The notes beneath the pieces were generated by a model that saw only the letters and a list, made by a program, of their open reading frames with translations, was not told the DNA's origin and made no database searches. The position numbers and the translations under genes are program-made. This document shows, piece by piece, positions 27,580 to 36,513 of a stretch of 64,000 bases of DNA (the first letter of the stretch is position 1; the number at the start of each line of letters is the position of its first letter). The stretch comes from Treponema sp. (GTDB lineage: Bacteria; Spirochaetota; Spirochaetia; Treponematales; Treponemataceae). Location: contig JAKSTI010000006.1 of assembly GCA_024402665.1 (NCBI GenBank), positions 31,381 through 95,380 on the forward strand, written 5' to 3'.

Positions 27580-29499
27580 CTATAATTCATTAAAATATTC
27601 AACTATTGACTGAGAAAGTTCCTGGGACATGATTTCCCTGTTCGTTATACTTCTTAAAAAAAGGGATTCATCATAATTATCCTGATAGCCTAATTCAACA
27701 TGACATGCTGGAATATCAAGAACCCATGGCAGAGATTTATTTAAAAACCAAATATTTCTAAGCACCCTAAGTACTCCTAAATCAGTTCCTGTTAAAAGTT
27801 TCGGATTAGAATTCATTTTTTCAATATAATTTCTTGAATTAATCATTCCTTCATTTATCTTTTTTGCAAAAGAATATGTATTTCTGGAAATCATATTTCC
27901 AGCATAATCAGAACGCCAAGAGTTCTCACTAACCCATTGCTGGTTTCCAGCATAAGTTTCCGGATACCAGACATATACTTCTGAACCTTTGCTAGTACGA
28001 CCATTGCTTCCTCTATTAATACTAATACTCAATTGAATATCAACCTCACAAAGCACTGAATAAAGTGGTATATATTCTGGCACAGAAATACTACTACCGC
28101 ACATACTTACCAACCCCAGTCGAGCTTCAGGAGTACTTATACGGTTTGTCCTTATATTTAAAATATCTGATTGACTATCTATTCTCAAAAAGTTTTCTCT
28201 TGAATCTTCGTACCATAATGGGTATCCGAAATCTCCAATTTCATCAGATGTGCTTCTTGAATAAATTACTTCCGCACCTAAAGCTTTTAGTTTTGGTCCA
28301 AGATAATCCATAACAAAAACCTGGGTATACAAATCTTCAAGAATATTGTTATTTATGGAGGTTTTCGGAAATAATGGATCTACGTGAAAATAATCATCAT
28401 TGCCAAATCCATGATTTCCTGCAAGCATAATAATTCTGCCTTTTAATGGCTTATATTCGCTGGTAGGTTTTAATGGAATAAATTTGATTTCAGTTTTTAA
28501 TGGTTTATGACCAATCCCAGTACGGCACAGTCTAAAACCAATATCATTGAAATCTAAAGTAGAATTGATATTTGTTATTATGGAAGATCCAGAACGTGTA
28601 TAAAAACTTCCGCCTCTAACCCCGTCTTCAAATATATATTCTTTAACATTACCTGCCATATCATATATACCTAAAGAATTTGGGGATTTTAAACCAACCT
28701 GATGCGTACTTACATAAAAGTCTCCGCCAAGTGCTACATATTCATCCTGTGTAAAATCTGAAGTATAATCTTTATTACCTGTAACACCAGTATTTGTGTT
28801 ATAACAATACCAGCCAACATTATCTAAAAGGGAATCATTTGTAATATTTACTATTTCTGAATTTTGTCCTGGATATGGATAATTCCATTCTTTGCTTCCC
28901 GGTTTGCCACCTCTGGCTGCATATTCCCATTCTTCTGCTGTAGGAAGACGGAATCCAGTTGAATCATTAATTATCCTTACAATAGCGAAATCAATATGAT
29001 TATATTTTATTTCTATATCTGAAAGTATATAGGCAGGAGATAATCCACAATAAATACTTAATAAATTACAAAAATACATTGCATCATATTTTGTAATACT
29101 TTCTACAGGTCTAAGAGAGTCTATTTCCCCTTCTTTCAAGAATCTTTCCCGTGGATGTTTGGTTGTTGCACTAGGTTCAGAATCTAATCCAAGTAAATTC
29201 AGATTAGCATTTTGCATTACAGTTTTATATAATTCTTTTGTTACTTCGTACTTAGAAATCTGAAAATCATTTATTTCATAATTTTTGTTTTCACTAAAAG
29301 CCCCTGGAAAATTACTGATTGTGTTAGCTTCTCCACCAACAAAACTGGTTCCAATAACATCAATCATTTCAATTGGAACCAGTATTCTTTCGTTCTCAGG
29401 AAGAATCATGGAAGGGTCAATTTCTGGAATATCTTGATGGCATGAAAAGAATGTGAAAACTGCGGATAAACTTAAAATTAATAATCTACTTTTTTTCAT
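27580..29499 (-). CDS. Lipoprotein fusing an FGE-sulfatase domain to an amidase_3-like domain
   Basis: 639-residue lipoprotein (lipobox FFSC, Cys20). Residues ~40-325 form a formylglycine-generating-enzyme (FGE/SUMF1)-like domain: ISKYEVTKELY, GFRLPTAEEWEYAARGG, GIYDMAGNVKEYIFEDGVRGGSF and DIGFRLCR. Residues ~350-639 resemble N-acetylmuramoyl-L-alanine amidase (amidase_3). H363 (GNHGFGND) and E388 correspond to zinc ligands, and E602 in PACHVELGYQDN to the catalytic Glu. The third zinc ligand, the His of SIHAN, appears as Asn495 in SISINRGSN, so catalysis is doubtful. The combination suggests peptidoglycan binding or a repurposed enzyme. Between two other lipoprotein genes, with gaps of 7-12 bases. 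Confidence 0.75.
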   Translation of the reverse strand: MKKSRLLILSLSAVFTFFSCHQDIPEIDPSMILPENERILVPIEMIDVIGTSFVGGEANTISNFPGAFSENKNYEINDFQISKYEVTKELYKTVMQNANLNLLGLDSEPSATTKHPRERFLKEGEIDSLRPVESITKYDAMYFCNLLSIYCGLSPAYILSDIEIKYNHIDFAIVRIINDSTGFRLPTAEEWEYAARGGKPGSKEWNYPYPGQNSEIVNITNDSLLDNVGWYCYNTNTGVTGNKDYTSDFTQDEYVALGGDFYVSTHQVGLKSPNSLGIYDMAGNVKEYIFEDGVRGGSFYTRSGSSIITNINSTLDFNDIGFRLCRTGIGHKPLKTEIKFIPLKPTSEYKPLKGRIIMLAGNHGFGNDDYFHVDPLFPKTSINNNILEDLYTQVFVMDYLGPKLKALGAEVIYSRSTSDEIGDFGYPLWYEDSRENFLRIDSQSDILNIRTNRISTPEARLGLVSMCGSSISVPEYIPLYSVLCEVDIQLSISINRGSNGRTSKGSEVYVWYPETYAGNQQWVSENSWRSDYAGNMISRNTYSFAKKINEGMINSRNYIEKMNSNPKLLTGTDLGVLRVLRNIWFLNKSLPWVLDIPACHVELGYQDNYDESLFLRSITNREIMSQELSQSIVEYFNEL

Positions 29500-29510
29500 T
29501 GCTATGTACC

Positions 29511-30608
29511 TTATTTGTCTTGTTTTAATATGTTATTTATTAATTCCATTTTTTCTTTATAAAGAACAGAATCTTTATATGAACATATTTTACATTCTAA
29601 TAAAACCCATTCTGGAACGAAGTCAGGAGAGACTTCCATAATATCTGGATCATATATTTGAGTGCCTTCATATTCATAATTTAGAAAATTTAATATACGA
29701 TACGTATGCTCACCTAATTCTTTAATTTCTTCTGGTTGCCCATATTCATTAATCTTGTAGTGATAATTTTGACTATAAAAATATTTATCAGGGTTCTCAT
29801 AAAATAGTTCAGATTCATTATAAGGTATATATTTTTTTAAATCACATACAGTACATCTTGTTCCAACCTCATCTGGAATAGAAAGGTATATTGCATCTGT
29901 AGTATCCGAATCCATCACAGTATAGTTTTTATGGTTAGCTATATAATAGTCTCCCCATTTATGAGGACTTTTTTCATCAACTTCTTCTGAATGTTCACAC
30001 CTTGCAGCCTTAAAGTGATAGTCTTCGTCTTTCGAGAAGTATTCTTCATACCAATGAACATGCTCAACTTCTTCATAAGAAAATTCTTTAGAATATGAAC
30101 ACACTGTGCATGAAAACAAAACCTTATCTGGCATTTCCTTCTCTTTGCCAGTTTCTGGATCTTCAACATATTTAAATTTAGTAATTGTTCCTTTCCCCCA
30201 CTCATGTTTACTTTTTTCACTCACTTCCTCTGAATGGGTACAAATGGCTCGCTTAAAATGATATTCGTCATCGTTTGACCAATCGCTGCTGAATCTATGA
30301 GTATGTGGGATTTTTTCTGTAGTAGACAGAAAGACTACTTTTCCGCAAACTTTACAGGTTTTTTGACTTAAACTATATGAAGCTTCTAATGGGGAAATCA
30401 CGATTACTTCAGGTCCCCATTCATGTTCACCAAAATCTTTGACATTATCTTTATGAAAACAGAGAGCTTTGTGCCAGTGTTTTTCATCGTTCCAGCTCCA
30501 TTCTTCATCAAAAGGATGTCCCTTCTCACAACGATTAGAATCAAACATATTAGAACATGACACAAATACAAGAGAAATAAATGCAATCAGATATAAAACT
30601 TTTTTCAT
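29511..30608 (-). CDS. His/Cys-repeat lipoprotein, unknown function
   Basis: 365-residue lipoprotein with lipobox FVSC (Cys18). The mature part consists of four ~75-85-residue repeats. Each repeat runs: W or F, D-x-x-(Y/H)-H, a C-x-H pair (CFH, CTH, CEH), then HxWG (HEWG, HKWG), and last CxVC or CxIC (CKVC, CTVC, CTVC, CKIC). The fourth copy has lost its C-x-H and HxWG. Such alternating His/Cys motifs suggest metal (zinc) binding at the cell surface. Similar repeats occur in uncharacterised proteins of gut bacteria; no function is established. First gene of the three-lipoprotein run; AAAGG ribosome-binding site. Confidence 0.65.
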   Translation of the reverse strand: MKKVLYLIAFISLVFVSCSNMFDSNRCEKGHPFDEEWSWNDEKHWHKALCFHKDNVKDFGEHEWGPEVIVISPLEASYSLSQKTCKVCGKVVFLSTTEKIPHTHRFSSDWSNDDEYHFKRAICTHSEEVSEKSKHEWGKGTITKFKYVEDPETGKEKEMPDKVLFSCTVCSYSKEFSYEEVEHVHWYEEYFSKDEDYHFKAARCEHSEEVDEKSPHKWGDYYIANHKNYTVMDSDTTDAIYLSIPDEVGTRCTVCDLKKYIPYNESELFYENPDKYFYSQNYHYKINEYGQPEEIKELGEHTYRILNFLNYEYEGTQIYDPDIMEVSPDFVPEWVLLECKICSYKDSVLYKEKMELINNILKQDK

Positions 30609-30738
30609 AATGAACCTTTTATAAATATTTTAAAATTATAACATCAATATTTTATTTTGAATACCTTATTGCATTTAGATAAATATAAATTCTTGTTTTT
30701 AATTGAAAATAAGTTCCGCATTCTGATATTATTAGGGT

Positions 30739-31350
30739 ATGAATTCGACTCAGCAAAACGATAAATATTTTCTTCAATTTTCAAAAATTAAACTTTGGGA
30801 TGAAATGGCAACTGATATTGCATATTTTCTTTTAAGCCAGGGTTATGAAACTATAATGGATAAAATCGATTTGACCTGCGGGGCTATTCCTCAGGGAGAA
30901 TACGAACAGGTTATTGATCAGGGTGCGCCTCAGCAGTTTCTGACTTTCTATACCCACATTGCAGAATTCCGATTTGCGGTTGCTGTTACAGAAGCACTTA
31001 AAATGAATAAGGATTACTGGGTTGCTATAAAAAAATACTGCTATGATAAGGGCAAAGTTTTTAGACCAGAAAAGTTTGCTAATATTCAGGCCGCTTATGA
31101 TTTACTGGATTGCTGCATTCTTGATGGAACTGGCGATGAAGATACAAAAAAAATAACTGTTGCTGAACAAGATAAAATTGTCTGGGAAAAACTTGTTGAT
31201 ACTCATGAAAACTACTGGCAAAAAGCAGGCAGCCCTGTAGATATTTATTATGATTTGCAAAGTTGCTTTATTCTTGGGATTCTAAATGAAAGCAGCATTA
31301 AATTTGCAAATGAAGAAAATAAGATTTTTACCCTTTCTTGTGAAAATTAA
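30739..31350 (+). CDS. Hypothetical protein, 203 residues
   Basis: Not recognised. A soluble, acidic, helical protein without signal peptide or membrane segment. Notable segments: LWDEMATDIAYFLLSQGYETIMDKIDLTCG, a Trp/Tyr-rich middle (NKDYWVAIKKYCYDKG) and a Cys pair (LLDCCILDG). Codon use matches its neighbours. A TTGAAA-18-TATTAT promoter ends six bases before the ATG and no Shine-Dalgarno is seen, so its message may be leaderless. It converges on the TatD-like gene with one base between stops. Confidence 0.6.
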   Translation: MNSTQQNDKYFLQFSKIKLWDEMATDIAYFLLSQGYETIMDKIDLTCGAIPQGEYEQVIDQGAPQQFLTFYTHIAEFRFAVAVTEALKMNKDYWVAIKKYCYDKGKVFRPEKFANIQAAYDLLDCCILDGTGDEDTKKITVAEQDKIVWEKLVDTHENYWQKAGSPVDIYYDLQSCFILGILNESSIKFANEENKIFTLSCEN

Positions 31351-31351
31351 A

Positions 31352-32149
31352 TCAGCAGATAATTTTTCTGGCATTCTGATTTACCATTTTTTTTAAATCG
31401 TCCAGATTCATTTTTAAAAGAGAAGCTAAATCTTTGTAAATGCGCTGGATCAGGAAAATTGAATTGTCTGTTCCACCAAGCCAGGGTTCTGAAGAAGGAT
31501 TGTCTGTTTCACAAAGAATCAGATTTTTTGGAGTGATTTGAAGAAGCTGCTGGATGCTTTTTGAGCGGATTGTCTGGCAGCCGAATGTCTGATAATAATT
31601 GCGACGGCACATTTCCTTAAAAACATCTTCGGGGCCATCATACCAGTGAATAATTGGTTTTGCATCTGGATATTCTTCAAGAATACGGCAGATTTTTTCT
31701 TCGGCATCTTTTGTGTGGATTACGCAATATTTTTTAGATTCATGGCAGTGCTGTAAAAAATAACGGAAAACTTCTTCCTGGCGTGCTTCAGGGGCATCTT
31801 TGTACCAGCAAAAATCCATCCCGATTTCACCAATCATAAAAGACTGACGGCAATAACTGTCATAGACGCTGAGGTTTGAAGAGGCTTTTGCGGCGTTCAT
31901 AGGATGGATTCCAAAAGTCGGCAGGATTTTGACAGTACCAGGTGTCAGTTCTCCTGATTCTTCAAGATGAATCACACTTTGTTCCAGCTGAAGATTTTTT
32001 CCAAAAGATTTGTCATCACAGGAAGCCGCAACAATAATCCCGTTGAACGTCTTAAGCTGACTGATTAACTCGTCTTCAGGATTGTACCAGTCCAAATGAG
32101 TATGAAAATCTATATAACCTGTTTCATTATTGAAGCATAAGTTTTTCAT
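31352..32149 (-). CDS. TatD-family metal-dependent hydrolase
   Basis: TIM-barrel metal-dependent hydrolase of the TatD DNase family, 265 residues from the ATG at 32149, chosen for its GAGGA site; a reading from 32185 would overlap thiQ by 59 bases. Metal-ligand motifs are visible: HxH in IDFHTHLDW, Glu in GEIGMDF, His in CVIHTKD, His in IIHWYDG and Asp in CETDNPS. Family members act as 3'-5' exonucleases or as hydrolases of unknown substrates. It overlaps the end of thiQ by 23 bases, so it is probably carried at the tail of the thiamine-transport operon, perhaps without a functional link. Confidence 0.8.
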   Translation of the reverse strand: MKNLCFNNETGYIDFHTHLDWYNPEDELISQLKTFNGIIVAASCDDKSFGKNLQLEQSVIHLEESGELTPGTVKILPTFGIHPMNAAKASSNLSVYDSYCRQSFMIGEIGMDFCWYKDAPEARQEEVFRYFLQHCHESKKYCVIHTKDAEEKICRILEEYPDAKPIIHWYDGPEDVFKEMCRRNYYQTFGCQTIRSKSIQQLLQITPKNLILCETDNPSSEPWLGGTDNSIFLIQRIYKDLASLLKMNLDDLKKMVNQNARKIIC

Positions 32150-32822
32150 CAAAATCCTCAGCATTTCCCTGCCATATGATTTCACCTTTTTTCATAAGGA
32201 TGATTCTGTCACTTACAGCTTTTGCTTCGTTAATATCGTGGGTAACCATAATTCCGGTAAAACCAAATGTTTTCTGCAGATTTCTTATTAAGGCGGCCAG
32301 TTTTTTTCTTAAGGGGGCATCCAGAGCAGAAAGTGGTTCATCAAAAAGGACTAACTTTGGTTTCATAATAAGTGTTCTGGCTAAAGAAACTCGCTGAGCT
32401 TCACCGCCACTTAATGTATCTGGATAACGATTTCCAAAACCTTCAAGTTCAAACTGTTTTAAAAACTCATTTGCAAGACAACGGGCTTCTTTCTTTTTCA
32501 TGCCGGCAGAAACTAATCCGTATGCAACATTATCTTCCACTTTAAGATGATCAAAGAGAGTGTGTTTCTGAAAAACCATTCCAATCTGACGTTTTGATGG
32601 AGCTTTTTTTGAAACTTCTTCACCGTCAAGAAAGACTTTCATTTCTGGGGCGTCTTTTTCTGAAGGTTCGTTTAATCCGCTGATTAGTCTTAATACGGTA
32701 GATTTTCCGCTGCCACTGGGACCAACGATGCTGGTCATTGTGCTTTTTTCGCATTGGAATGATACGTTGATTTGTGTTGTATCGAATGTTTGTCGTAAGT
32801 TTTGAGCTTCAAAATATTTCAT
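32127..32822 (-). CDS. thiQ: Thiamine ABC transporter ATP-binding protein
   Basis: ATPase subunit of the ThiBPQ thiamine importer, 231 residues. Walker A GPSGSGKST near residue 33, Q-loop region IGMVFQKHTLFDHL, signature LSGGEAQRVSLA, Walker B LVLFDEP and the switch His in VTHD are all present. It overlaps thiP by four bases. Thiamine specificity is inferred from the TPP riboswitch that heads the operon and from the ThiB-like binding protein; on sequence alone it could serve iron or spermidine. Confidence 0.88.
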   Translation of the reverse strand: MKYFEAQNLRQTFDTTQINVSFQCEKSTMTSIVGPSGSGKSTVLRLISGLNEPSEKDAPEMKVFLDGEEVSKKAPSKRQIGMVFQKHTLFDHLKVEDNVAYGLVSAGMKKKEARCLANEFLKQFELEGFGNRYPDTLSGGEAQRVSLARTLIMKPKLVLFDEPLSALDAPLRKKLAALIRNLQKTFGFTGIMVTHDINEAKAVSDRIILMKKGEIIWQGNAEDFDEKLMLQ

Positions 32823-34315
32823 ATTCTACCTCTCGGCTTTTTCTTTGTCTGTCCTAAAATGTACATCAGGGCGCAGATTAGGGCTAGGATTAGGCCGGCG
32901 GAACAGGCTTCGTTGAAACGGTAGCTGCCGGAGAGCCTGTATGTAAATAGCGAAAGTGCGTCGTATTTAGGAATTGCAAGAACAAGCGGCAATGTTGTGT
33001 CGCCGGCACTTACTGCAAAACAAAAACCGAATGCACTGAATAATGCCCCTTTTGAAACCGGCAGCAATATTCTTGTAATAACCTGAAGTTTGTTTTTAGA
33101 CAAAATTGATGCACTGTCCATTGTGTCAGATGTAATTTTTACCATTTGCGGATAAATCTGACGGAATGCCAGAGGCCAGGTTAAAGCGGTCTGTGCAATT
33201 ACAAGAGTTGCTACACTTCCTCTTTTAACAAGAAGAGTAATAATCACACCAACAACAACACTGGAAATTGACATTGGAATCATGGGGAAAATTTTCAAAA
33301 ACAGATTTAATCCTTTTCCACCTTTCTGTTCCTTAAATTTTACAAGTACTGAATAAAGGAATCCTAAAACAGAACAGCAGGTTGCAGTATACAAAGCTGT
33401 TGTTACTGTAGATTTTACAGATGGCCAGAAGGAACGCATTTTAAGAACAAGTGCAAAATTTGCAAGACTAAGTCCAACTCCCTTTTTTGAAGAAGTAAAC
33501 GCATTTACAACAATTCCAAGTAAAGGAGAAACAAAAAATGCAAAAATCAGAATCATAACAATTGTAAATACAATGATTTCTTTACTTCCACGAATCTTTC
33601 TTAATGGAGAACTGTATGGGGAAGAAAGTCCCTTTGCTCTGGAAGATTTCTGTTCAAGAATACAATATAAAGTTGTAACGATACACAAAATGACTGTTTC
33701 AATAATTCCAAGACTGGCTGCCTGTTTAAAATCAAGAGTTGCACGGGCTGCTTTATAAATTTCTACTTCAAGTGTTGTGTTACCAATCCCTCCAAACAAA
33801 AGGACCATAATAAAACTCAGGAAACAGTAAATAAAAACAAGCATGCTGGAAGAAGCAATTGATGGCAGCAACTGATAGATTGTTACTGTTCTAAAAATCC
33901 GCCCTTCTCCAGCCCCTAGTAATCTGGCACTTTCGGCTTGTTCACATGGCAGCTTATTCCAGGAATCGGCAACTGTTTTCATAATCAATGGAAAATTGTA
34001 AAAACCGTGGGCAATAATCAATCCTGCAAAAGAATAAAGGATTTTTACAGGAGGTTCTTCAAGTCCAAACAGGAACATAAAGAATTTATTTAAGCCGCCG
34101 TTTAAGCCAAGAAAAGTAACGTATCCAAGAGCAATAATAATAGAAGGAACACAAAAAGGAACTACTGAAAGAGACAAAAGCCCCTTACGACCAGGAAAAG
34201 TTCTGCGACCACAAAAGAATGCTGAAGGAAGGCCAATAAGGAGGGCTAATATTGTAGAACAGGCTGCCTGAAAAAAAGTGAACCAGGCAACCCTAAAAAG
34301 ATGAAGGACTGTCAA
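32819..34315 (-). CDS. thiP: Thiamine ABC transporter permease (two fused halves)
   Basis: Inner-membrane permease of 498 residues with about 12 helices in two homologous halves. Both halves carry the EAA-type loop that docks the ATPase: EQAESARLLGAGEGRIFRTVTIYQLLP near residue 130, and MDSASILSKNKLQVITRILLP in the second half. This duplicated architecture is typical of ThiP and FbpB. It lies 16 bases after thiB and overlaps thiQ by four. Thiamine specificity comes from the riboswitch context. Confidence 0.88.
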   Translation of the reverse strand: MTVLHLFRVAWFTFFQAACSTILALLIGLPSAFFCGRRTFPGRKGLLSLSVVPFCVPSIIIALGYVTFLGLNGGLNKFFMFLFGLEEPPVKILYSFAGLIIAHGFYNFPLIMKTVADSWNKLPCEQAESARLLGAGEGRIFRTVTIYQLLPSIASSSMLVFIYCFLSFIMVLLFGGIGNTTLEVEIYKAARATLDFKQAASLGIIETVILCIVTTLYCILEQKSSRAKGLSSPYSSPLRKIRGSKEIIVFTIVMILIFAFFVSPLLGIVVNAFTSSKKGVGLSLANFALVLKMRSFWPSVKSTVTTALYTATCCSVLGFLYSVLVKFKEQKGGKGLNLFLKIFPMIPMSISSVVVGVIITLLVKRGSVATLVIAQTALTWPLAFRQIYPQMVKITSDTMDSASILSKNKLQVITRILLPVSKGALFSAFGFCFAVSAGDTTLPLVLAIPKYDALSLFTYRLSGSYRFNEACSAGLILALICALMYILGQTKKKPRGRI

Positions 34316-34331
34316 AAGAAAATCCTGTGTT

Positions 34332-35372
34332 TTAGTTTCCTAAAACTTTCATAATATCTTCAACAGCTTTAGCAGTTACATCTGGATCTGCAGTAAGAGT
34401 TTTTGCAGGAATTGGAGCAGCAACTTTATAGCTTTCTGGAAGATTTACATTTTTATTAGCAGGATTCATCCACTGTGTTAATGGAATTGCTTCCTGTGCT
34501 TTATCAGAAATAAGGAAATCCATGAATTTTTTAGCACCATCTGCATTTGGAGCACCTTTCAAAATTCCAGCACCTTCTACCTGAATTGAATGTCCCTGTT
34601 CAAAAATAGCAGCAACATAGCGGTCTGTATTATCATATTCAACGTGACTTGCAGGACTTGTTGTGTAACTGATTACTAATGGAGCTTCACCTTTCTTAAA
34701 AAGACCATAACCAGCAGACCATCCTGGAGCCATTGTTAAGATATTTGGTTTAAGTGCTTTCCAGTAATCAACAACTTTGTCGCCATAAACTGCAACTGTC
34801 CATGCTACAAATCCTAAACCTGGAGTTGATGTACGTGGATCCATTAAAATAATTTTCTTTTCATAAACTGGGTTTAACAAATCATCAAGAGAAGCAGGAC
34901 ATGGAACATTTGATTCTGTATCGTAAATCATAGCAAAGTGGCTGTAATCAAATGGAGTTAATGACCAGTCAGAATCAAGCTGAGCGGCAACTTCTGAAGG
35001 AATTACTTTATCTGCATTGGCAGGTTTATATGGAGAAAGGATTTTTGAATCAATTGCCTGTTTTGAAATATTATTATCAAGACCAAGAATAACATCAGCC
35101 TGAACGTTATCTTTTTCAAGCATAGCACGACTCAAAACCTGAACACCGTCGCCACAATCAACAAAAGTCAATTCAAGACCAGTTTCTTCTTCGAACATTT
35201 TTTCAAGTTCAGGACCAGGACCCCATTCGCTGATAAAGCTGTCATAAGTATAAACAACAACTTCTTTTGCACGAGCTGAATCTACAGCAGAAGATTTTTT
35301 TGAACAGCCAGTAAGAACTGTCAAACCAAGAATAGAAATAAAAAGGAATTTAAAAAGAGAAGATTTAGACAT
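34332..35372 (-). CDS. thiB: Thiamine ABC transporter substrate-binding lipoprotein
   Basis: Binding protein that captures thiamine (or its phosphates) outside the inner membrane. 346 residues from the ATG at 35372. The signal peptide MSKSSLFKFLFISILGLTVL ends in lipobox TGCSKK. Type II periplasmic-binding fold with ThiB-like segments: VVVYTYDSFISEWGPG, FVDCGDGVQVLSR, ILGLDNN, PFDYSHFAMIYD, DPRTSTPGLGF, GWSAGYGLFKKGEAPLVISYTTSPA. The GGAGGA ribosome-binding site lies at the 3' end of the TPP riboswitch. A longer in-frame reading (27 more codons) would translate through the riboswitch and is an artefact. Confidence 0.9.
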   Translation of the reverse strand: MSKSSLFKFLFISILGLTVLTGCSKKSSAVDSARAKEVVVYTYDSFISEWGPGPELEKMFEEETGLELTFVDCGDGVQVLSRAMLEKDNVQADVILGLDNNISKQAIDSKILSPYKPANADKVIPSEVAAQLDSDWSLTPFDYSHFAMIYDTESNVPCPASLDDLLNPVYEKKIILMDPRTSTPGLGFVAWTVAVYGDKVVDYWKALKPNILTMAPGWSAGYGLFKKGEAPLVISYTTSPASHVEYDNTDRYVAAIFEQGHSIQVEGAGILKGAPNADGAKKFMDFLISDKAQEAIPLTQWMNPANKNVNLPESYKVAAPIPAKTLTADPDVTAKAVEDIMKVLGN

Positions 35373-35375
35373 ATC

Positions 35376-35473
35376 TTCCTCCGCCGGCATTATCCGGATC
35401 AGGTTGGAACTCCATACGGAGCTCTGCGGGTATAATCTCAGCCGTATTACCAAAAATACAGCACCCCGGAATT
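35376..35473 (-). ncRNA. TPP riboswitch (THI element)
   Basis: On the minus strand the conserved THI-box blocks appear in order: GGGGTGCTGTA, GGCTGAGATTATACCCGC, a variable stem (GGAGCTCCGTATGGAGTTCC), then CAACCTGATCCGGATAATGC and CGGCGGAGGA. The final GGAGGA is also the thiB Shine-Dalgarno. Binding of thiamine pyrophosphate should therefore close the terminal helix over it and block translation of thiB (and the coupled thiP/thiQ). No terminator T-run follows, which supports translational control. Confidence 0.93.
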
Positions 35474-35499
35474 CATTGCGAATTACGCTGACTAAAATA

Positions 35500-36423
35500 T
35501 CATATTCTGCGAGCTTTTACAATATCAGAAATCTGGGTAATCAAAATTGCGGTGAACATAATCACACATCCTAAGATTTCACGACCAGTAAGTTTTTCAT
35601 TAATAAGAACTGCGGCGGCTAAAGTTGCAAAAACAGATTCAAGACACATTAACAAAGATGCAATTGTAGCTTCACAATATTTCTGCCCAATAATCTGCAA
35701 AGTATAGGCAACACCACAACTCATAATTCCAGAATACAAAATTGGAAGAGCGGCGGCTTTAATTGCAGAAAGCTCTGGAGTTTCAAAAATGAACATCAAA
35801 ATAGAAGAAATTAATCCTGAAACAAAAAACTGGATGCAGGAAAGTTTAACGCCATCACACTGAGGGGCAAATTTATCTACAAGCATAATCTGGCCTGTAA
35901 AGAAAAATGCACAAATCAAAGTCTGAATGTCACCCTTATTAATTGAACTGAAACCTTCTGAAGAAATGCTTAAGAAATATAAACCTATGAATCCCAGGAC
36001 AATGCAGAGCCATGTAATAAGAGGGATTCGTTTTCTAAAAAATAATCCTACAATTGGAACAAAAAACATGTACATTGCTGTAATAAAGGCAATTTTTCCT
36101 GCTGTAGAATGATAGAATGCAAACTGCTGGAAATTAGTTGCTCCACAAAGAAATAATCCTAAAATAGTTCCGTAAATCCATGTTTTTTTATTAAGTTTAC
36201 GTTTTTCCTGCTTTTCGTCATCAGAAAGATTTTTAGAAACACCTCTGTTTTTAATAAGAATAACAGGAACAAGAACAAGGGACCCAAGTAAAGTTCGTAC
36301 TCCCTGAAAAGTAAATGCATCTACAGATTCCATGCCTTCACTTTGGGCAACAAAAGAAATACCCCAGACAAAAGCAGTAAGTAACAAAAGCAAAACGCCT
36401 TTTAATGATGTTTTTGTTTCCAT
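35500..36423 (-). CDS. EamA/DMT-family transporter
   Basis: Ten-helix drug/metabolite transporter of 307 residues with two EamA repeats. The first begins LLLLTAFVWGISFVAQSEGMESVDAFTFQGVR, and the second contains SLLMCLESVFATLAAAVLINEKLTGREILGCVIM, the hallmark end of the family. The substrate is unknown; members export amino acids, nucleosides or take up metabolites. It ends 27 bases before the TPP riboswitch and has its own TTGTTA-17-TATAAT promoter nine bases from the ATG, without a Shine-Dalgarno. It is divergent from iorA. A thiamine link cannot be excluded but there is no evidence for one. Confidence 0.87.
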   Translation of the reverse strand: METKTSLKGVLLLLLTAFVWGISFVAQSEGMESVDAFTFQGVRTLLGSLVLVPVILIKNRGVSKNLSDDEKQEKRKLNKKTWIYGTILGLFLCGATNFQQFAFYHSTAGKIAFITAMYMFFVPIVGLFFRKRIPLITWLCIVLGFIGLYFLSISSEGFSSINKGDIQTLICAFFFTGQIMLVDKFAPQCDGVKLSCIQFFVSGLISSILMFIFETPELSAIKAAALPILYSGIMSCGVAYTLQIIGQKYCEATIASLLMCLESVFATLAAAVLINEKLTGREILGCVIMFTAILITQISDIVKARRI

Positions 36424-36513
36424 AATAGAAAAATTATATTGAAAGCCTGACTAAATAACAATATAAACTGAATCAGGTGGAATGAAAAAGACAAATACAG
36501 TATAATAAGATTT
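36424..36513. promoter_or_regulatory. Divergent eamA / iorA promoter region
   Basis: Minus strand: -35 TTGTTA (36456-36461), 17 bases, -10 TATAAT (36433-36438), nine bases before the eamA ATG. Plus strand: -10 TATAAT (36501-36506), seven bases before the iorA ATG, with only a weak -35. Neither gene has a visible Shine-Dalgarno. Confidence 0.6.

Noticed and set aside
35373..35453. N-terminal extension of ThiB by 27 codons
   Set aside because: The extension lies within the TPP riboswitch; the signal peptide and ribosome-binding site place the start at 35372.
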